Counted from the first letter of the stretch, positions 11,354-22,227 are shown. The stretch is 64,000 nucleotides of DNA from an uncultured Bacteroides sp. (GCA_947074195.1 CAMTOS010000002.1:20091-84090), one strand, 5' to 3'. Notes: generated from the letters alone by a model not told the origin. Made by a program: numbers and translations.

Positions 11354-11447
11354 CACTGTCGGGCAACTATTCTCAGCTCGTTGACAAGCTATCGCCGGCA
11401 CGCTGATTATAGCTTGCCGGCAGACTGCCGATAGTTGTCTGACAGTG
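11354..11447. repeat. Large imperfect inverted-repeat (cruciform-like) intergenic element
   Basis: Outer 17-bp arms 11354-11370/11431-11447 (G-U wobbles only) enclosing caagctat (11385-11392)/atagcttg (11409-11416) and two gccggc palindromes. Confidence 0.6.
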
Positions 11448-11568
11448 AGTTTGTAATATGCTGATAAACAGCTGTGTATGCAGAAAGAATAAATTCCTTA
11501 AAGCGACTTTAACCATTGCAGAGAATAAAAATCGTATTTTTGCAGGATCAATATTTTTATTCATTAAT

Positions 11569-12279
11569 ATGGCTAATTCATATTTCAGCTTCAAGAAGTT
11601 TACTGTAAATCAGGAGCATTGTGCCATGAAAGTCGGCACAGATGGCGTATTGCTTGGTGCCTGGGCTCCCGTGGAAAATGCGAAATCCATACTCGATATC
11701 GGTGCCGGTACCGGACTCGTATCGCTCATGCTGGCTCAGCGTAATGAAGAAGCGCTGATCACTGCCATAGATATTGATAAAGGGGCAGTTCTGCAGTCGA
11801 CTCAGAATTTCGAAGCATCCCCCTGGGCCAATCGTCTTCAGGCTATAGAAGCCGATATCCATACATTTACTCCGGAAGCCGGAAAATATGACGTCATCGT
11901 CTCGAACCCGCCTTTCTTTGTCAATTCGCTCAATTCGCCCGACAAGCAACGCAATCTGGCTCGTCACAATGACGGACTGACTCACCGCGATTTGCTGACA
12001 CACGTCGGTCGTTTGCTTTCGCCCGATGGAGTTTTTTCGGTAATTCTTCCCGCTACTGATGCAGAAACATTGATACAGATTGGGGAAGAAGTGGGGTTAT
12101 ATCCATTCAAAATGTTGTATATTATTCCAAAACCCGGTGCAGTGCCCAAACGTACACTTTTAAGTTTCTCGTTTAAAAATCAGCCCGTAGAAGTATCCGA
12201 AATGATACTCGAACTTGAGCGTCATAAACTCAGCGATGAATATGCCACTCTTACAAAAGATTTTTATCTGAAACTTTAG
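11569..12279 (+). CDS. tRNA1(Val) (adenine-37-N6)-methyltransferase (YfiC/TrmN6-like)
   Basis: 'VGTDGVLLGAW', 'ILDIGAGTGLVSLMLAQR', 'IVSNPPFF' N6-MTase motif. The ORF-track start at 11458 is probably too far upstream; internal MANSYFSFKKF is the preferred start. Confidence 0.88.
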   Translation: MANSYFSFKKFTVNQEHCAMKVGTDGVLLGAWAPVENAKSILDIGAGTGLVSLMLAQRNEEALITAIDIDKGAVLQSTQNFEASPWANRLQAIEADIHTFTPEAGKYDVIVSNPPFFVNSLNSPDKQRNLARHNDGLTHRDLLTHVGRLLSPDGVFSVILPATDAETLIQIGEEVGLYPFKMLYIIPKPGAVPKRTLLSFSFKNQPVEVSEMILELERHKLSDEYATLTKDFYLKL

Positions 12280-12374
12280 TGTATAAATATTCAGCTATAA
12301 ATATTTAGGAAAGTTTGCTCATATAGGTTAATTCATTTACTTTTGTCAGTAAAGAAGCAACTCATAACTCAATA

Positions 12375-13310
12375 ATGAAAAAAATATTAGTTAGCGGAGG
12401 GGCAGGTTTTATAGGTTCACATCTTTGTTCGCGTCTTATTAAAGATGGTCATCAGGTCATTTGTCTGGACAATCTTTTTACCGGGGCCAAGAGAAACATC
12501 GAACACCTGATTGCTCATCCCCGTTTTCAGTTTGTAAACCACGACATTACTCTTCCATATACCGCCGAAGTAGACGAAATTTACAATTTGGCCTGCCCGG
12601 CTTCCCCCATACATTATCAGTATGACGCCATTAAAACCATTAAAACATCTGTTTTGGGGGCGATAAACCTGATAGAACTTGCCGATAAAACCGGTGCAAA
12701 GATTTTGCAGGCATCCACAAGCGAAGTGTACGGCGATCCGCATGTACATCCGCAAACTGAAGAATACTGGGGCAATGTAAATCCCATCGGCTTGCGTTCT
12801 TGTTATGATGAAGGAAAACGATGCGCTGAAACGATATTCATGGATTTCAACCGGATGAAAGGTACACGTATCAAGATCATTCGTATATTCAATACCTATG
12901 GTCCAAATATGCTCCCTGACGACGGGCGTGTGATCTCAAACTTCATTGTTCAGGCACTTCGCAACGAAGACATAACCATTTATGGCACAGGTGCACAGAC
13001 CAGAAGTTTCCAGTATGTCACCGATCTGATTGAAGCCATGATTCGGATGATGGCTACTGGCGATGAATTTACGGGTCCTGTAAATATTGGTAATCCCAAT
13101 GAATTTACCATCCTTGAACTGGCCAATAAAGTGATTGCTGAGGTGGGCTCTGAATCGAAAATCATTTTCAAACCATTGCCCATGGATGATCCCCAGCAAA
13201 GACAGCCGGATATTACACTGGCAAAAAAATATTTAGACTGGCAGCCAACAATTTTTCTGGATGAAGGTTTAAAGTATATGGTAGATTATTTTAAGAATTA
13301 CAATTTATAA
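12375..13310 (+). CDS. UDP-glucuronate decarboxylase / SDR-family NAD-dependent epimerase
   Basis: '[13 protein letters not shown]', '[10 protein letters not shown]', '[11 protein letters not shown]', 'RIFNTYGP' characteristic of UXS. Confidence 0.92.
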   Translation: MKKILVSGGAGFIGSHLCSRLIKDGHQVICLDNLFTGAKRNIEHLIAHPRFQFVNHDITLPYTAEVDEIYNLACPASPIHYQYDAIKTIKTSVLGAINLIELADKTGAKILQASTSEVYGDPHVHPQTEEYWGNVNPIGLRSCYDEGKRCAETIFMDFNRMKGTRIKIIRIFNTYGPNMLPDDGRVISNFIVQALRNEDITIYGTGAQTRSFQYVTDLIEAMIRMMATGDEFTGPVNIGNPNEFTILELANKVIAEVGSESKIIFKPLPMDDPQQRQPDITLAKKYLDWQPTIFLDEGLKYMVDYFKNYNL

Positions 13311-13342
13311 GTGCTAAACAAAATATAATAGATCTGATTATC

Positions 13343-14473
13343 ATGAAGATGGAAATTAACCCCTCGGAATATAAAATTCTCATTGTAGATGATGTAATGT
13401 CGAATATACTTTTGCTTAAAGTTCTTTTGACGAATGAGAAATTCCAGATTGTAACGGCCGGTAATGGTACCGAAGCGCTGGAACAAGTTGAGAAAGAAAA
13501 GCCCAATCTGATATTGCTGGATGTAATGATGCCTGATATAAACGGATTTGATGTCGCTCAAAAGCTAAAGGCAAATCCCGATACAGCCGATATTCCTATT
13601 ATTTTTCTGACAGCCCTTAACAGTACAACAGATATCGTGAAAGGTTTTCAGGTAGGCGGAAACGATTTTATCTCGAAACCATTTAATAAAGAAGAGCTGA
13701 TTATTCGTGTGATGCATCAGTTGTCGCTGGTTGCCGCTAAACGAATCATTACTTCACAAACCGAAGAACTGAAGCGTACCATTGTAGGTCGCGATAAACT
13801 TTATTCGGTCATTGCTCATGATCTTCGTGCACCTATCGGTTCAGTAAAGATGGTGTTGAATATGCTGATGCTTAAATTGCCTGCATCAACCATTGGTGCA
13901 GAGAATTTCAAGATGCTGACTACGGCAAATAAAACCACAGAAGATGTATTCTCATTACTGGACAATCTGCTGAAATGGACAGAAAGCCAGATTGGTAGCC
14001 TGAAAGTAGTGAGTCAGGATGTCGATCTTGTCGAAGTGATTAAAGGTGTGTTAGACCTTTATTCATCGGGTGCACAGCTTAAGAAAATTGCTTTGAAGCT
14101 TGATGCACCTGTTGAACCCGAAGTACATGCCGATATTGATATGATCAAAACAGTAGTACGCAATCTGCTAAGCAATGCCATTAAGTTCAGCAATGAAAAT
14201 AAGGAGATTGTCATTTCTGTAGAAGAAAAAGACGGCATGGCCATTGTTCATGTTAAAGACAGTGGTTGCGGCATTGATCCTGAAGATCAGAAGAAGCTGT
14301 TGCATCCCGATACACACTTCACAACTTACGGAACAAACAATGAAGAAGGCTCAGGCCTCGGACTATTGCTTTGCAAGGATTTCGTGAAGAAAAACGGCGG
14401 CGAGCTATGGTTTACTTCTCAAAAGGGTGTAGGCTCTACGTTTAGTTTCTCCGTTCCTTTAATTGCGCAATAA
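13343..14473 (+). CDS. Response regulator receiver-histidine kinase hybrid (REC-HisKA-HATPase)
   Basis: 'ILIVDDVMSNILLLK...LLDVMMPDINGFD', 'SVIAHDLRAPIG', 'GCGIDP', 'GSGLGLLLCK'. Confidence 0.93.
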   Translation: MKMEINPSEYKILIVDDVMSNILLLKVLLTNEKFQIVTAGNGTEALEQVEKEKPNLILLDVMMPDINGFDVAQKLKANPDTADIPIIFLTALNSTTDIVKGFQVGGNDFISKPFNKEELIIRVMHQLSLVAAKRIITSQTEELKRTIVGRDKLYSVIAHDLRAPIGSVKMVLNMLMLKLPASTIGAENFKMLTTANKTTEDVFSLLDNLLKWTESQIGSLKVVSQDVDLVEVIKGVLDLYSSGAQLKKIALKLDAPVEPEVHADIDMIKTVVRNLLSNAIKFSNENKEIVISVEEKDGMAIVHVKDSGCGIDPEDQKKLLHPDTHFTTYGTNNEEGSGLGLLLCKDFVKKNGGELWFTSQKGVGSTFSFSVPLIAQ

Positions 14474-14492
14474 TATCTTATTACCCGATAAC

Positions 14493-14537
14493 GACAACGG
14501 GCAGGTCATCAGAAATGATACCTGCCCGTTGTCTTTT
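14493..14537. terminator. Bidirectional rho-independent-type terminator
   Basis: Perfect 14-bp stem gacaacgggcaggt/acctgcccgttgtc between convergent genes, followed by T-rich tract. Confidence 0.8.
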
Positions 14538-14558
14538 AATTATATATCAATTTATCTA

Positions 14559-16829
14559 TTATGGAAAATCTGTCTGCACATACAGATAATCATTCTTTAT
14601 GAATCCTTTATACGATTTGGTATTCTTCTTCCGGGTCAGCGGAATCATCTTCACCATATAGGCATCTTTATTTATCTCCCAGGCTATGGCATTATTGTTA
14701 TTCACAAATGGTGCTTCCTGTGATGTTCCGATGCAATACAGCAGTTGGTCGTTCTCGGTCAGATTATTGATGTCAATCTTGCCTTTTTCCGAAATCTTGT
14801 TCTGCCATTCGGTATTGACCATATTGTCGAACTTCAGAATGTATTTACCATCAGGAGCATACAAATAGAATCCTCCGTATTTTGATACGCAATATCTTTG
14901 TTTCGAAGTAATGATACTCGAATCGGCTTTCATATTGAACTTCTTCCAGAACTCATTCGAATTGATATTGATATTATTCAATACAATCGGGTTGAAGCTT
15001 TTACTATCGAATACACAGATAAAATCTTCCTGATCTGATATGTTGAAAGTCAAAAGCAGATTTCCTACATTTAACACCTGCATGGTGGCCAGTTTATTAA
15101 ATATCAGATCGCTTTTAGCCGGTATAATAGGAGAGAAGCCATTCTTCAGATCGATAGATCCGTTTTTATAACTTCTGTATATTTCGTAAATAGGTGTCAG
15201 TACGGGTTTCATTTTCTGTTTACTTCTGATATCGTAACGGTCGATGATTAATATTTCGTCATAATCATTAAACTGTTCATAAGCCATATAGGCAATATAA
15301 ACCATATTAATCTTTCGGTCTACAAAGAAACAGGTATTACTCGGGTTCAGTTTCTTGTAGAAAGTATAGATTAAGCCATCCTGATCTATTTCGATAGAAT
15401 CGCCGGGGAAGCGTTCAATTTCTTCATTCAGAATGTTGACTAACGCATAACCTTCTTTACCCAGTAGCTTCAGGCGATAAAAAACGCCATCGTTATCATA
15501 GGTACTTTCCGACTCATCGATAATACTGTTTTCGTTTTGCTGATCGGCCATGACAAGTCCGTTTTCACAGATACCGATAAACTCAGTCGGATTGTTGGAT
15601 ATTAATCCGATATTTAGCATCGGTGTAACCGGCAGACTGTTTCTGTCGAGTGAGTCCGGGTAGAGAATCGTATTTTCGTTAGACAGATAGTCCATACCGA
15701 AAATAGGATAATACTGACCGTCGTCCGCTTTCTTTACGATGATGCCGTTATAAGCATAAAGCTGACCAAGCGGGCTATTTCCGATTTTTGTAAACCGGCC
15801 GTATGAATCTTTATGAATAAATTCACCCGAAGTATTTATGTAACCCACGCTACCGTTCAAATCCGCAAGGGCAAGATTCTCGTCATTAAAATCTTCAATT
15901 AAGCTAAATTCCGGTTTAACCAGATAATCTAAATCATCTTTTAAAATACCATAAAGTAGTTCACCATTGTCGTTGGTTACACAGACAATTGCTAAACCGT
16001 TCTTAAAATCAGGAATACTATCGAATACAGGCTCTATGGCAATATCACCTTTAAGGCTGATAAACCCATATTTATCCGATGCCACTGAATCCTGAGGAAG
16101 AGGTTTGAACCAGGCCACACCATTTTCGAATTTACCCACATTGGCAAATTGCGGAGTATAAAGATAGCTACCATCTTTCTTTAGAATACCTACACCGCCT
16201 TCAGTGGCAACACGTGCCACACCATCCGCACAGAAAGGTTCTGCATAGATATAAATCTTATTGTTGAGCCAATTTCCTTTTGAAGTAATATATGTATAGA
16301 TATATTCCTTTTGGACGGCCGGATTATCTTTGATGAATTCAATGTTATCCGGAAGATCTTTCAATACATTCTTATTCGATTCAAGACCGCTCCATATCTG
16401 CGTATCACATTGAAGTAATGAAAGCCCGAATTTATCGAAGGGTTGCATCTTGCTAAAAAACGGAATAAGGAAAAATAATCCGTCGCGGTTCAGTAAACCC
16501 CATCTTTTGTTGTATTCAACCCGTGCCAGTCCTGAATCATTAAATTCATAGGCATTGTTCAGAATAGGGCTGATAACAAATTTCATTTTTTCATTTACAT
16601 ACCCCCATTTCCCGTTGTCTGCTTCCATCGGGATGATATTCGTTTGTAAATTTTTGCCTTTTAACCTGATCAGACCGATGTTAGTATTAAAATTTTCTAA
16701 TATCGTAGCTGAATGGGCTGAGGTATGCGGCCATGATACAGGATTCTCTTTGGTCTGAGAATACCCGTATGGCTGAAGAAAGGATAGAATAAAAAGCAGC
16801 ACAATGATTTTCTTTTCAAACTTGTCCAT
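14559..16829 (-). CDS. Secreted WG-repeat-containing protein
   Basis: Signal peptide 'IIVLLFILSFLQPYGYSQ'; repeated 'WGYVNEKMKFVI', 'WGLLNRDG', 'YGFISLKGDIAIEPVFDSI', 'GYINTSGEFI' WG/KWG-type repeats. Confidence 0.75.
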   Translation of the reverse strand: MDKFEKKIIVLLFILSFLQPYGYSQTKENPVSWPHTSAHSATILENFNTNIGLIRLKGKNLQTNIIPMEADNGKWGYVNEKMKFVISPILNNAYEFNDSGLARVEYNKRWGLLNRDGLFFLIPFFSKMQPFDKFGLSLLQCDTQIWSGLESNKNVLKDLPDNIEFIKDNPAVQKEYIYTYITSKGNWLNNKIYIYAEPFCADGVARVATEGGVGILKKDGSYLYTPQFANVGKFENGVAWFKPLPQDSVASDKYGFISLKGDIAIEPVFDSIPDFKNGLAIVCVTNDNGELLYGILKDDLDYLVKPEFSLIEDFNDENLALADLNGSVGYINTSGEFIHKDSYGRFTKIGNSPLGQLYAYNGIIVKKADDGQYYPIFGMDYLSNENTILYPDSLDRNSLPVTPMLNIGLISNNPTEFIGICENGLVMADQQNENSIIDESESTYDNDGVFYRLKLLGKEGYALVNILNEEIERFPGDSIEIDQDGLIYTFYKKLNPSNTCFFVDRKINMVYIAYMAYEQFNDYDEILIIDRYDIRSKQKMKPVLTPIYEIYRSYKNGSIDLKNGFSPIIPAKSDLIFNKLATMQVLNVGNLLLTFNISDQEDFICVFDSKSFNPIVLNNININSNEFWKKFNMKADSSIITSKQRYCVSKYGGFYLYAPDGKYILKFDNMVNTEWQNKISEKGKIDINNLTENDQLLYCIGTSQEAPFVNNNNAIAWEINKDAYMVKMIPLTRKKNTKSYKGFIKNDYLYVQTDFP

Positions 16830-17449
16830 ATAATAATAATTAAATTGCCCATGGCTCAGAAGGCATATATCAAAATGGAAGTGTGAGCCTGATAGACATT
16901 CCTAATCGAAAACTTTGCGTTAAATATCTAAATATTAGAGTGATACATATTAAAAATGTATCTTTTAGAAAGGGGTGAAACTAACTTTTCTAAATATTAA
17001 TCATCAACACCTCAAAGCTTTATGACACAGATTGAACTAAACGCTTCCACATTTTTTTTACTATTCTTTATGTCAATTATCATCATAAAATATAGATTAT
17101 TTTTAATGTGTAAACGTGTTAATAGGGGTATTGGTTTTGGATTTAACATAAAAAAATCTTCTGTAAGACTGTTTTTTTTTCATTTACGAAAATAATCAGA
17201 ATTTAAGAAAAGGAATTGCAGATTTCAGGCATTATTATCATCTGTCTTTTTTTGTGAGAAAATGGTATAATACACCTTTTATTTAACAATATTGGCATTG
17301 TAATCATGGCTTTATATTACTAAATGGAGGTTTATTGCTGACTATTATATACAATTAAGGATTGATTAAATCTACTGAAAGTAAAAATTTAATCAATCCT
17401 TATGGTGTATTTCAGACAATAAATGCCTGAATAAATTTGCTCTGTTTTA

Positions 17450-18700
17450 TCAGAATGCCTCTGTCATATTAAAGTAGAACAGATTTTGTTTATTAACCAT
17501 GTTGCGACCCAGGTCAAAGCGTATATTCATGCGTGGTTGTATCTCTATACGCAAACCAGCACCGAAGTTAGGCAGTACACCCTGAATTTTGAAAGGATTA
17601 GGACCTATAAATCCGCATCCGCCCCAAACCACAAAGCCAAGATGATTAACTATTTTCTTAAACCAGTTGCTCTGATCGGTGTTGAACATCTGGCGATACT
17701 CTGCTATTCCAAGGTGTGCAGATTTATCACGATATTGTCCGGTGTAATATCCGCGCAAGTCAAACGGTGTACCCGCTAAAGAATATTTATTCAACGGCAC
17801 ATTGCCAAACACATTTTTAGTCTGCAAAGTCCAGGCGATAACCTTTCGATGTCCCACCGATTTATACTGCCGGTAGTCTATATCGAGCCGGTAGAAATTA
17901 TCGTTACTACCTAACCATTTCTGATATAACATCCCCTGAAAATTCAGATAAATACCTTTATAGGCATTTGCAGGAATATCGCGGGTATCATATGAAAGCA
18001 ATACCCCCAAACCAGAACTGAAGTTTTTATATCCATGCTCTGTACCTCCATGATCTACATAAGAAGGCAAATCAATCATGTGTTTCGCAGGTTTGCTCAT
18101 CTTATCGAGGGTGATATCTATTTGCGGACCTACAAAGAAATCGCTTTCTCCCATACGGAACAGGAACCATGGGTTTATTTGCATACCACTATAGCGATAA
18201 CGGCTGGTGGAATCGCTTCTTTCCCAATGCTTGTTCGTATTAAAGCCTACACCATAAAAATTCTCCAATGAGTTTTTATAGCTGAACTGGCCGAATATTC
18301 TGAATTTATCTTTGCGGAAGAACAATTGCGGTTTGGTTTGAAAACTTACCCCGCCATTGAGCATAAGAGCTATTGACGAAGGGATAACTGAACGTAACTG
18401 AAGTGTATCCTTAGGATCCATTCGGAAGGTAAACAAAGCTGTACCACCAATCAGCACACCAAAGTCGGGAGTGTAACTTGGTCCGCCCAGAATATTATAA
18501 TGAAGATTTCTTTTTGCGACTTCTTCTTTTCTTAACTGCTTTCTGTAAGCCTTCGAAGTTGTATCTATCGGAGTTGTCGGTTTGAATACCGTATTTGTCG
18601 AGAATTTACCGTCCTGAACAAGTTGAATACCGTCTTCTTGAGCATAAGCTGCAGAAAATGAAGCCATTATGAGGCATATCAATACTAATGCTTTTTTCAT
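17450..18700 (-). CDS. Omp85/BamA-TamA-like outer-membrane beta-barrel protein (surface antigen D15 type)
   Basis: Signal peptide; beta-barrel C-terminal pattern 'GAGLRIEIQPRMNIRFDLGRN', 'FDLRGYYTGQYRDKS'. Confidence 0.7.
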   Translation of the reverse strand: MKKALVLICLIMASFSAAYAQEDGIQLVQDGKFSTNTVFKPTTPIDTTSKAYRKQLRKEEVAKRNLHYNILGGPSYTPDFGVLIGGTALFTFRMDPKDTLQLRSVIPSSIALMLNGGVSFQTKPQLFFRKDKFRIFGQFSYKNSLENFYGVGFNTNKHWERSDSTSRYRYSGMQINPWFLFRMGESDFFVGPQIDITLDKMSKPAKHMIDLPSYVDHGGTEHGYKNFSSGLGVLLSYDTRDIPANAYKGIYLNFQGMLYQKWLGSNDNFYRLDIDYRQYKSVGHRKVIAWTLQTKNVFGNVPLNKYSLAGTPFDLRGYYTGQYRDKSAHLGIAEYRQMFNTDQSNWFKKIVNHLGFVVWGGCGFIGPNPFKIQGVLPNFGAGLRIEIQPRMNIRFDLGRNMVNKQNLFYFNMTEAF

Positions 18701-19102
18701 ATTTTTAATTAATATGGGTGCAAAGAAAACTCATTTATCTGAAACGGTTTTCATTAAGAGATTTAATAAATCTAAAAAAATAAATATATATGCAAGGCTT
18801 TATACCATTTCTTAATGATTCTTAGATAGTTAACATTATGCAGGATAGGTTTGTTCTGCAATTTAAATTTTAATACTTCTACAAAAAACAATCTTTTTCA
18901 GGTTTTATTAGTTGTATTTTAAACTTTCGGGAAAGATAATCAGTTCATCTATAAAGTCGGTTATATTCCATGCTTTAAGTAGTTTTTCTTAAACCTTTGA
19001 GAACATTTACGCAAACCATTGAGAAAAGTTACGATAAGTATGTTCTGATTTGACACATTTCGTTTTAGTTTTATTTTAGATTCATATTTTATATTTGCCG
19101 TT

Positions 19103-19783
19103 ATGAAAATATTGATTGTAGAAGACGAGCCTTCGTTACGAAATTTAATGATGCGCGAATTGATTAAAGAAAGATATGTGGTAGAATGTGCCGCTAATTA
19201 TGCAGAAGCCGAAGAGAAAATCGGTATGTATAGCTATGATTGCATATTGCTGGATATAATGCTGCCCGATGGAAACGGGCTTAAACTACTTGAAGAGCTG
19301 AAGCAAAAACAAAAACGCGAGAATGTCATTATCATCTCGGCCCGCGATTCTCTGGAAGATAAAGTGGCCGGACTGGAGCTTGGTGCCGACGATTATTTGC
19401 CTAAGCCTTTTCATTTGATGGAACTAACTGCACGTATCAGAAGCGTCATCCGCCGAAGTAGCGGAGGAGGGCAGAAGGGCTATCGTTATGGGAATGTTTT
19501 TCTGGACCCCGAGAGTTTTAAAGTCGAGATTAACGGCGAAGCAGTGACATTGCTCAAAAAGGAGTTCGACATTCTGGCTTACTTTATGCAACGCCCCAAT
19601 CATCTTATCGATAAAGCTGTATTGGCCGAAGGTGTATGGGGAGATCATATCGATCAGGTCGATAACTTTCACTTCATCTACGCTCAAATGAAGAATCTGC
19701 GCCAAAAGCTCGTGAAGTATGGTGCCGATATAGAAATTAAAGCCATCTACGGATTTGGATATAAATTGCAAATGGTTGATTAA
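19103..19783 (+). CDS. OmpR-family response regulator
   Basis: 'MKILIVEDEPSLRNLM', 'DCILLDIMLPDGNG', 'GADDYLPKPFHLMEL', C-terminal wHTH 'FGYKLQM'. Confidence 0.95.
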   Translation: MKILIVEDEPSLRNLMMRELIKERYVVECAANYAEAEEKIGMYSYDCILLDIMLPDGNGLKLLEELKQKQKRENVIIISARDSLEDKVAGLELGADDYLPKPFHLMELTARIRSVIRRSSGGGQKGYRYGNVFLDPESFKVEINGEAVTLLKKEFDILAYFMQRPNHLIDKAVLAEGVWGDHIDQVDNFHFIYAQMKNLRQKLVKYGADIEIKAIYGFGYKLQMVD

Positions 19784-19795
19784 CAAATAACTGAT

Positions 19796-21067
19796 ATGAA
19801 ACTGATTTATCGCATTACGCTTCGTCTTACCTTAATATTACTCCCGTTGCTGGCCATCTGGGGAGTTGTATTTTATGTAAGTCTGATAAATGAGGTGAAC
19901 GATGAAACCGATGACGCCCTGGAATGGTATTCCGAGCAGGTGATGCGCAGAGTCCTGGTAGGCGAAGAATTATCTACTCTTTCCGATGGCACCAACAACA
20001 GCTATTCGCTTCGTGAAGTATCGAAACAGTATGCAGATGAGAATAGCCGTATTATCTATTTTGATACCATATATTATATAGCAAATTTAAATGACTATGA
20101 ACCTGCACGTGTCTTACGCACCATTTTTAAAACCGATGATGCCAGATACTATCAGTTAACCGTTTCCACGCCTACTATAGAAAAGGCCGATATTATAAGT
20201 GCCATTCTGAATAAAATGATTATGCTCTATGTGGTAGTAATCTGTACCATCGTTGTAGTTGTACTGCTGATGCTTAAACGAAGCATGCGACCGCTGTTTC
20301 AGATGCTTGACTGGCTGAACGCATATAATCCCGGTACCAAAAAGGAGGCTATCAATGTGAAAACCAATACGCCTGAGTTTGAACAATTGAAAATTGCATT
20401 GCAAGATGCTGTGGATCGTTCTGAATCGGTATTCGAACATCAAAAGCAATTCATAGGGAATGCCTCGCACGAATTGCAGACGCCACTGGCTGTGATTGGA
20501 AATCGCATCGACTGGATGGTCGATCAGATGAATCTAAATGAAGAACAATTGCATGAGTTATTTCTGATTAAGAAAGAATTACGACACCTGGTGAGGTTGA
20601 ATAAGACTTTGCTGCTTCTGACGAAGATAGATAATCATCAGTTTCCTGAAACCACCGATGTGGATATTGTAAAACTCATCCGGGAATTAAGAGAAACGTT
20701 CGAAGAAGTGTATCATTCCAAAGCGATAAATTGTATTTGTGTTTTGCCGAATGAATATATTGTCATGATGAACGAATCTCTGGCAAATATTCTCATTTCA
20801 AATCTTTTAAAAAATGCATTTGTGCATGCGCCGGAAAGATCGCAATTAAAAATAGAAATTAAGAATGATTGTTTGAGGATAAGTAATAACGGTGAGACAG
20901 CACTCGATAAGGATAAAATATTTGATCGCTTTTATCAGGGGAATAAAAAAGAAGGTTCTTCGGGTTTAGGTTTAGCTCTGGTTTATGCTATAGTGGATTA
21001 CTATAACCTTAAAATTGACTATCATTTTAGTGAAAACCGCCATTTGTTTGAACTTTTATTTCGTTGA
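19796..21067 (+). CDS. Membrane sensor histidine kinase
   Basis: N-terminal TM, 'FIGNASHELQTPLAVI', 'ANILISNLLKNAFVHA', 'GSSGLGLALV'. Confidence 0.94.
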   Translation: MKLIYRITLRLTLILLPLLAIWGVVFYVSLINEVNDETDDALEWYSEQVMRRVLVGEELSTLSDGTNNSYSLREVSKQYADENSRIIYFDTIYYIANLNDYEPARVLRTIFKTDDARYYQLTVSTPTIEKADIISAILNKMIMLYVVVICTIVVVVLLMLKRSMRPLFQMLDWLNAYNPGTKKEAINVKTNTPEFEQLKIALQDAVDRSESVFEHQKQFIGNASHELQTPLAVIGNRIDWMVDQMNLNEEQLHELFLIKKELRHLVRLNKTLLLLTKIDNHQFPETTDVDIVKLIRELRETFEEVYHSKAINCICVLPNEYIVMMNESLANILISNLLKNAFVHAPERSQLKIEIKNDCLRISNNGETALDKDKIFDRFYQGNKKEGSSGLGLALVYAIVDYYNLKIDYHFSENRHLFELLFR

Positions 21068-21186
21068 TGGTTTATTAAAATGATTATTTTTTCTGATAAG
21101 GCAATTATTTCAGTTTCATTTTAGAATTGGATACGAACTTTGCATTATCAAAAAGAAATTATTGTATTATTTAAATAGAAGAAAAT

Positions 21187-21627
21187 ATGAAAAAGTTTTT
21201 AATTATTCTGGTGAGTGTATTTAGTCTGGGAATTTTTGCAGCTTATGCTGGTAATGATAAACCGATTACTATCAATGAATTACCTGTAGCAGCTCAAAAC
21301 TTTATTAAAACTTATTTCCCTAATAGTAAAGTAGCTCTTGCAAAAGTAGAAAAAGAAATGATGACCACTACCTATGACGTGGTTATGACCGATGGTGTAA
21401 AGCTTGAATTTAATAAAGATGGTAGTTGGACAGAGGTTGATTGCCAGTATTCTGCAGTACCTGCAGGTATTGTGCCAGCTCAGATTGTTCAGAAAGTTGC
21501 CGATCTTTATCCGAATGCCAAAATCGTGAAAATAGATCGCGATAAGAAAGAGTATGAAATTAAACTCGATAGCAAAGTCGAACTGACTTTCGATATGAAG
21601 TTTAATCTTGTGGAAGTTGATCATTAA
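21187..21627 (+). CDS. Secreted PepSY-like (BLIP-like) domain protein
   Basis: Signal peptide; tandem 'ITINELPVAAQNFIKTYFPNSKVA', 'YDVVMTDGVKLEFNKDGSWTEVDC'. Confidence 0.8.
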   Translation: MKKFLIILVSVFSLGIFAAYAGNDKPITINELPVAAQNFIKTYFPNSKVALAKVEKEMMTTTYDVVMTDGVKLEFNKDGSWTEVDCQYSAVPAGIVPAQIVQKVADLYPNAKIVKIDRDKKEYEIKLDSKVELTFDMKFNLVEVDH

Positions 21628-21674
21628 TAAAGAGATACTCCGCTAAAATACATTTTAATCTAAACAAACTTATT

Positions 21675-22136
21675 ATGTCAGCTAAAATTAAATTATCTGC
21701 ACTTATACTTACTCTGACTCTTGGAATCTTCGCATTGAGCAGTTGCGGTGATAGTGAAAAGGAAATTTATTTCTCAAAGCTCCCTGAAAAAGCGCAGGCT
21801 TTTATAGTGGCTTATTTCCCTAATAAAACAGCGATTGATATTGAAAAGAAAAAAGATAACGGAAATATTCATTACGAAGTAACGCTAAGTGATGGAACTG
21901 ATATCGAATTCGATAAAGACGGGGAGTGGGAAAGTGTGGATTGCAAAACTTCAAAATTGCCTTCGGGTATATTGATAAGCGAAATAGATATCTATATTAT
22001 AGACAATTTTTCAGGTCAATATGCAGTGAGTGTTGATAAAGAAGTGTGGGGATATGAAGTCGATCTGAACACAGGCATTGAGCTTCATTTCTCGTACGAT
22101 GGAACTTTCCTTGGATCTCAAATAGATAACGATTAA
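21675..22136 (+). CDS. PepSY-like lipoprotein, paralogue of the upstream gene
   Basis: Lipobox 'LSSCGDSEK'; 'FSKLPEKAQAFIVAYFPNKTAIDIEKKK...GTDIEFDKDGEWESVDCKTSKLPSGI' parallels the upstream gene. Confidence 0.8.
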   Translation: MSAKIKLSALILTLTLGIFALSSCGDSEKEIYFSKLPEKAQAFIVAYFPNKTAIDIEKKKDNGNIHYEVTLSDGTDIEFDKDGEWESVDCKTSKLPSGILISEIDIYIIDNFSGQYAVSVDKEVWGYEVDLNTGIELHFSYDGTFLGSQIDND

Positions 22137-22161
22137 CGTAGTATATATAGTTTTATAATCA

Positions 22162-22210
22162 AAAAAAGCCGCGGAGGAGAATGTGAATTCTTCTTCGCGG
22201 CGTCTTTTTA
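22162..22210. terminator. Bidirectional terminator hairpin between convergent genes
   Basis: gccgcggaggagaa/ttcttcttcgcggc (with G-U pairs) flanked by A7 and T5 tracts. Confidence 0.75.
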
Positions 22211-22227
22211 TATGAATAATGCAATGC

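Noticed and set aside
11458-11568. N-terminal extension MLINSCVCRKNKFLKATLTIAENKNRIFAGSIFLFIN of the tRNA methyltransferase ORF
   Set aside because: Contains a TATTTTTGC promoter-like element and does not resemble the family start; the ATG at 11569 is preferred.
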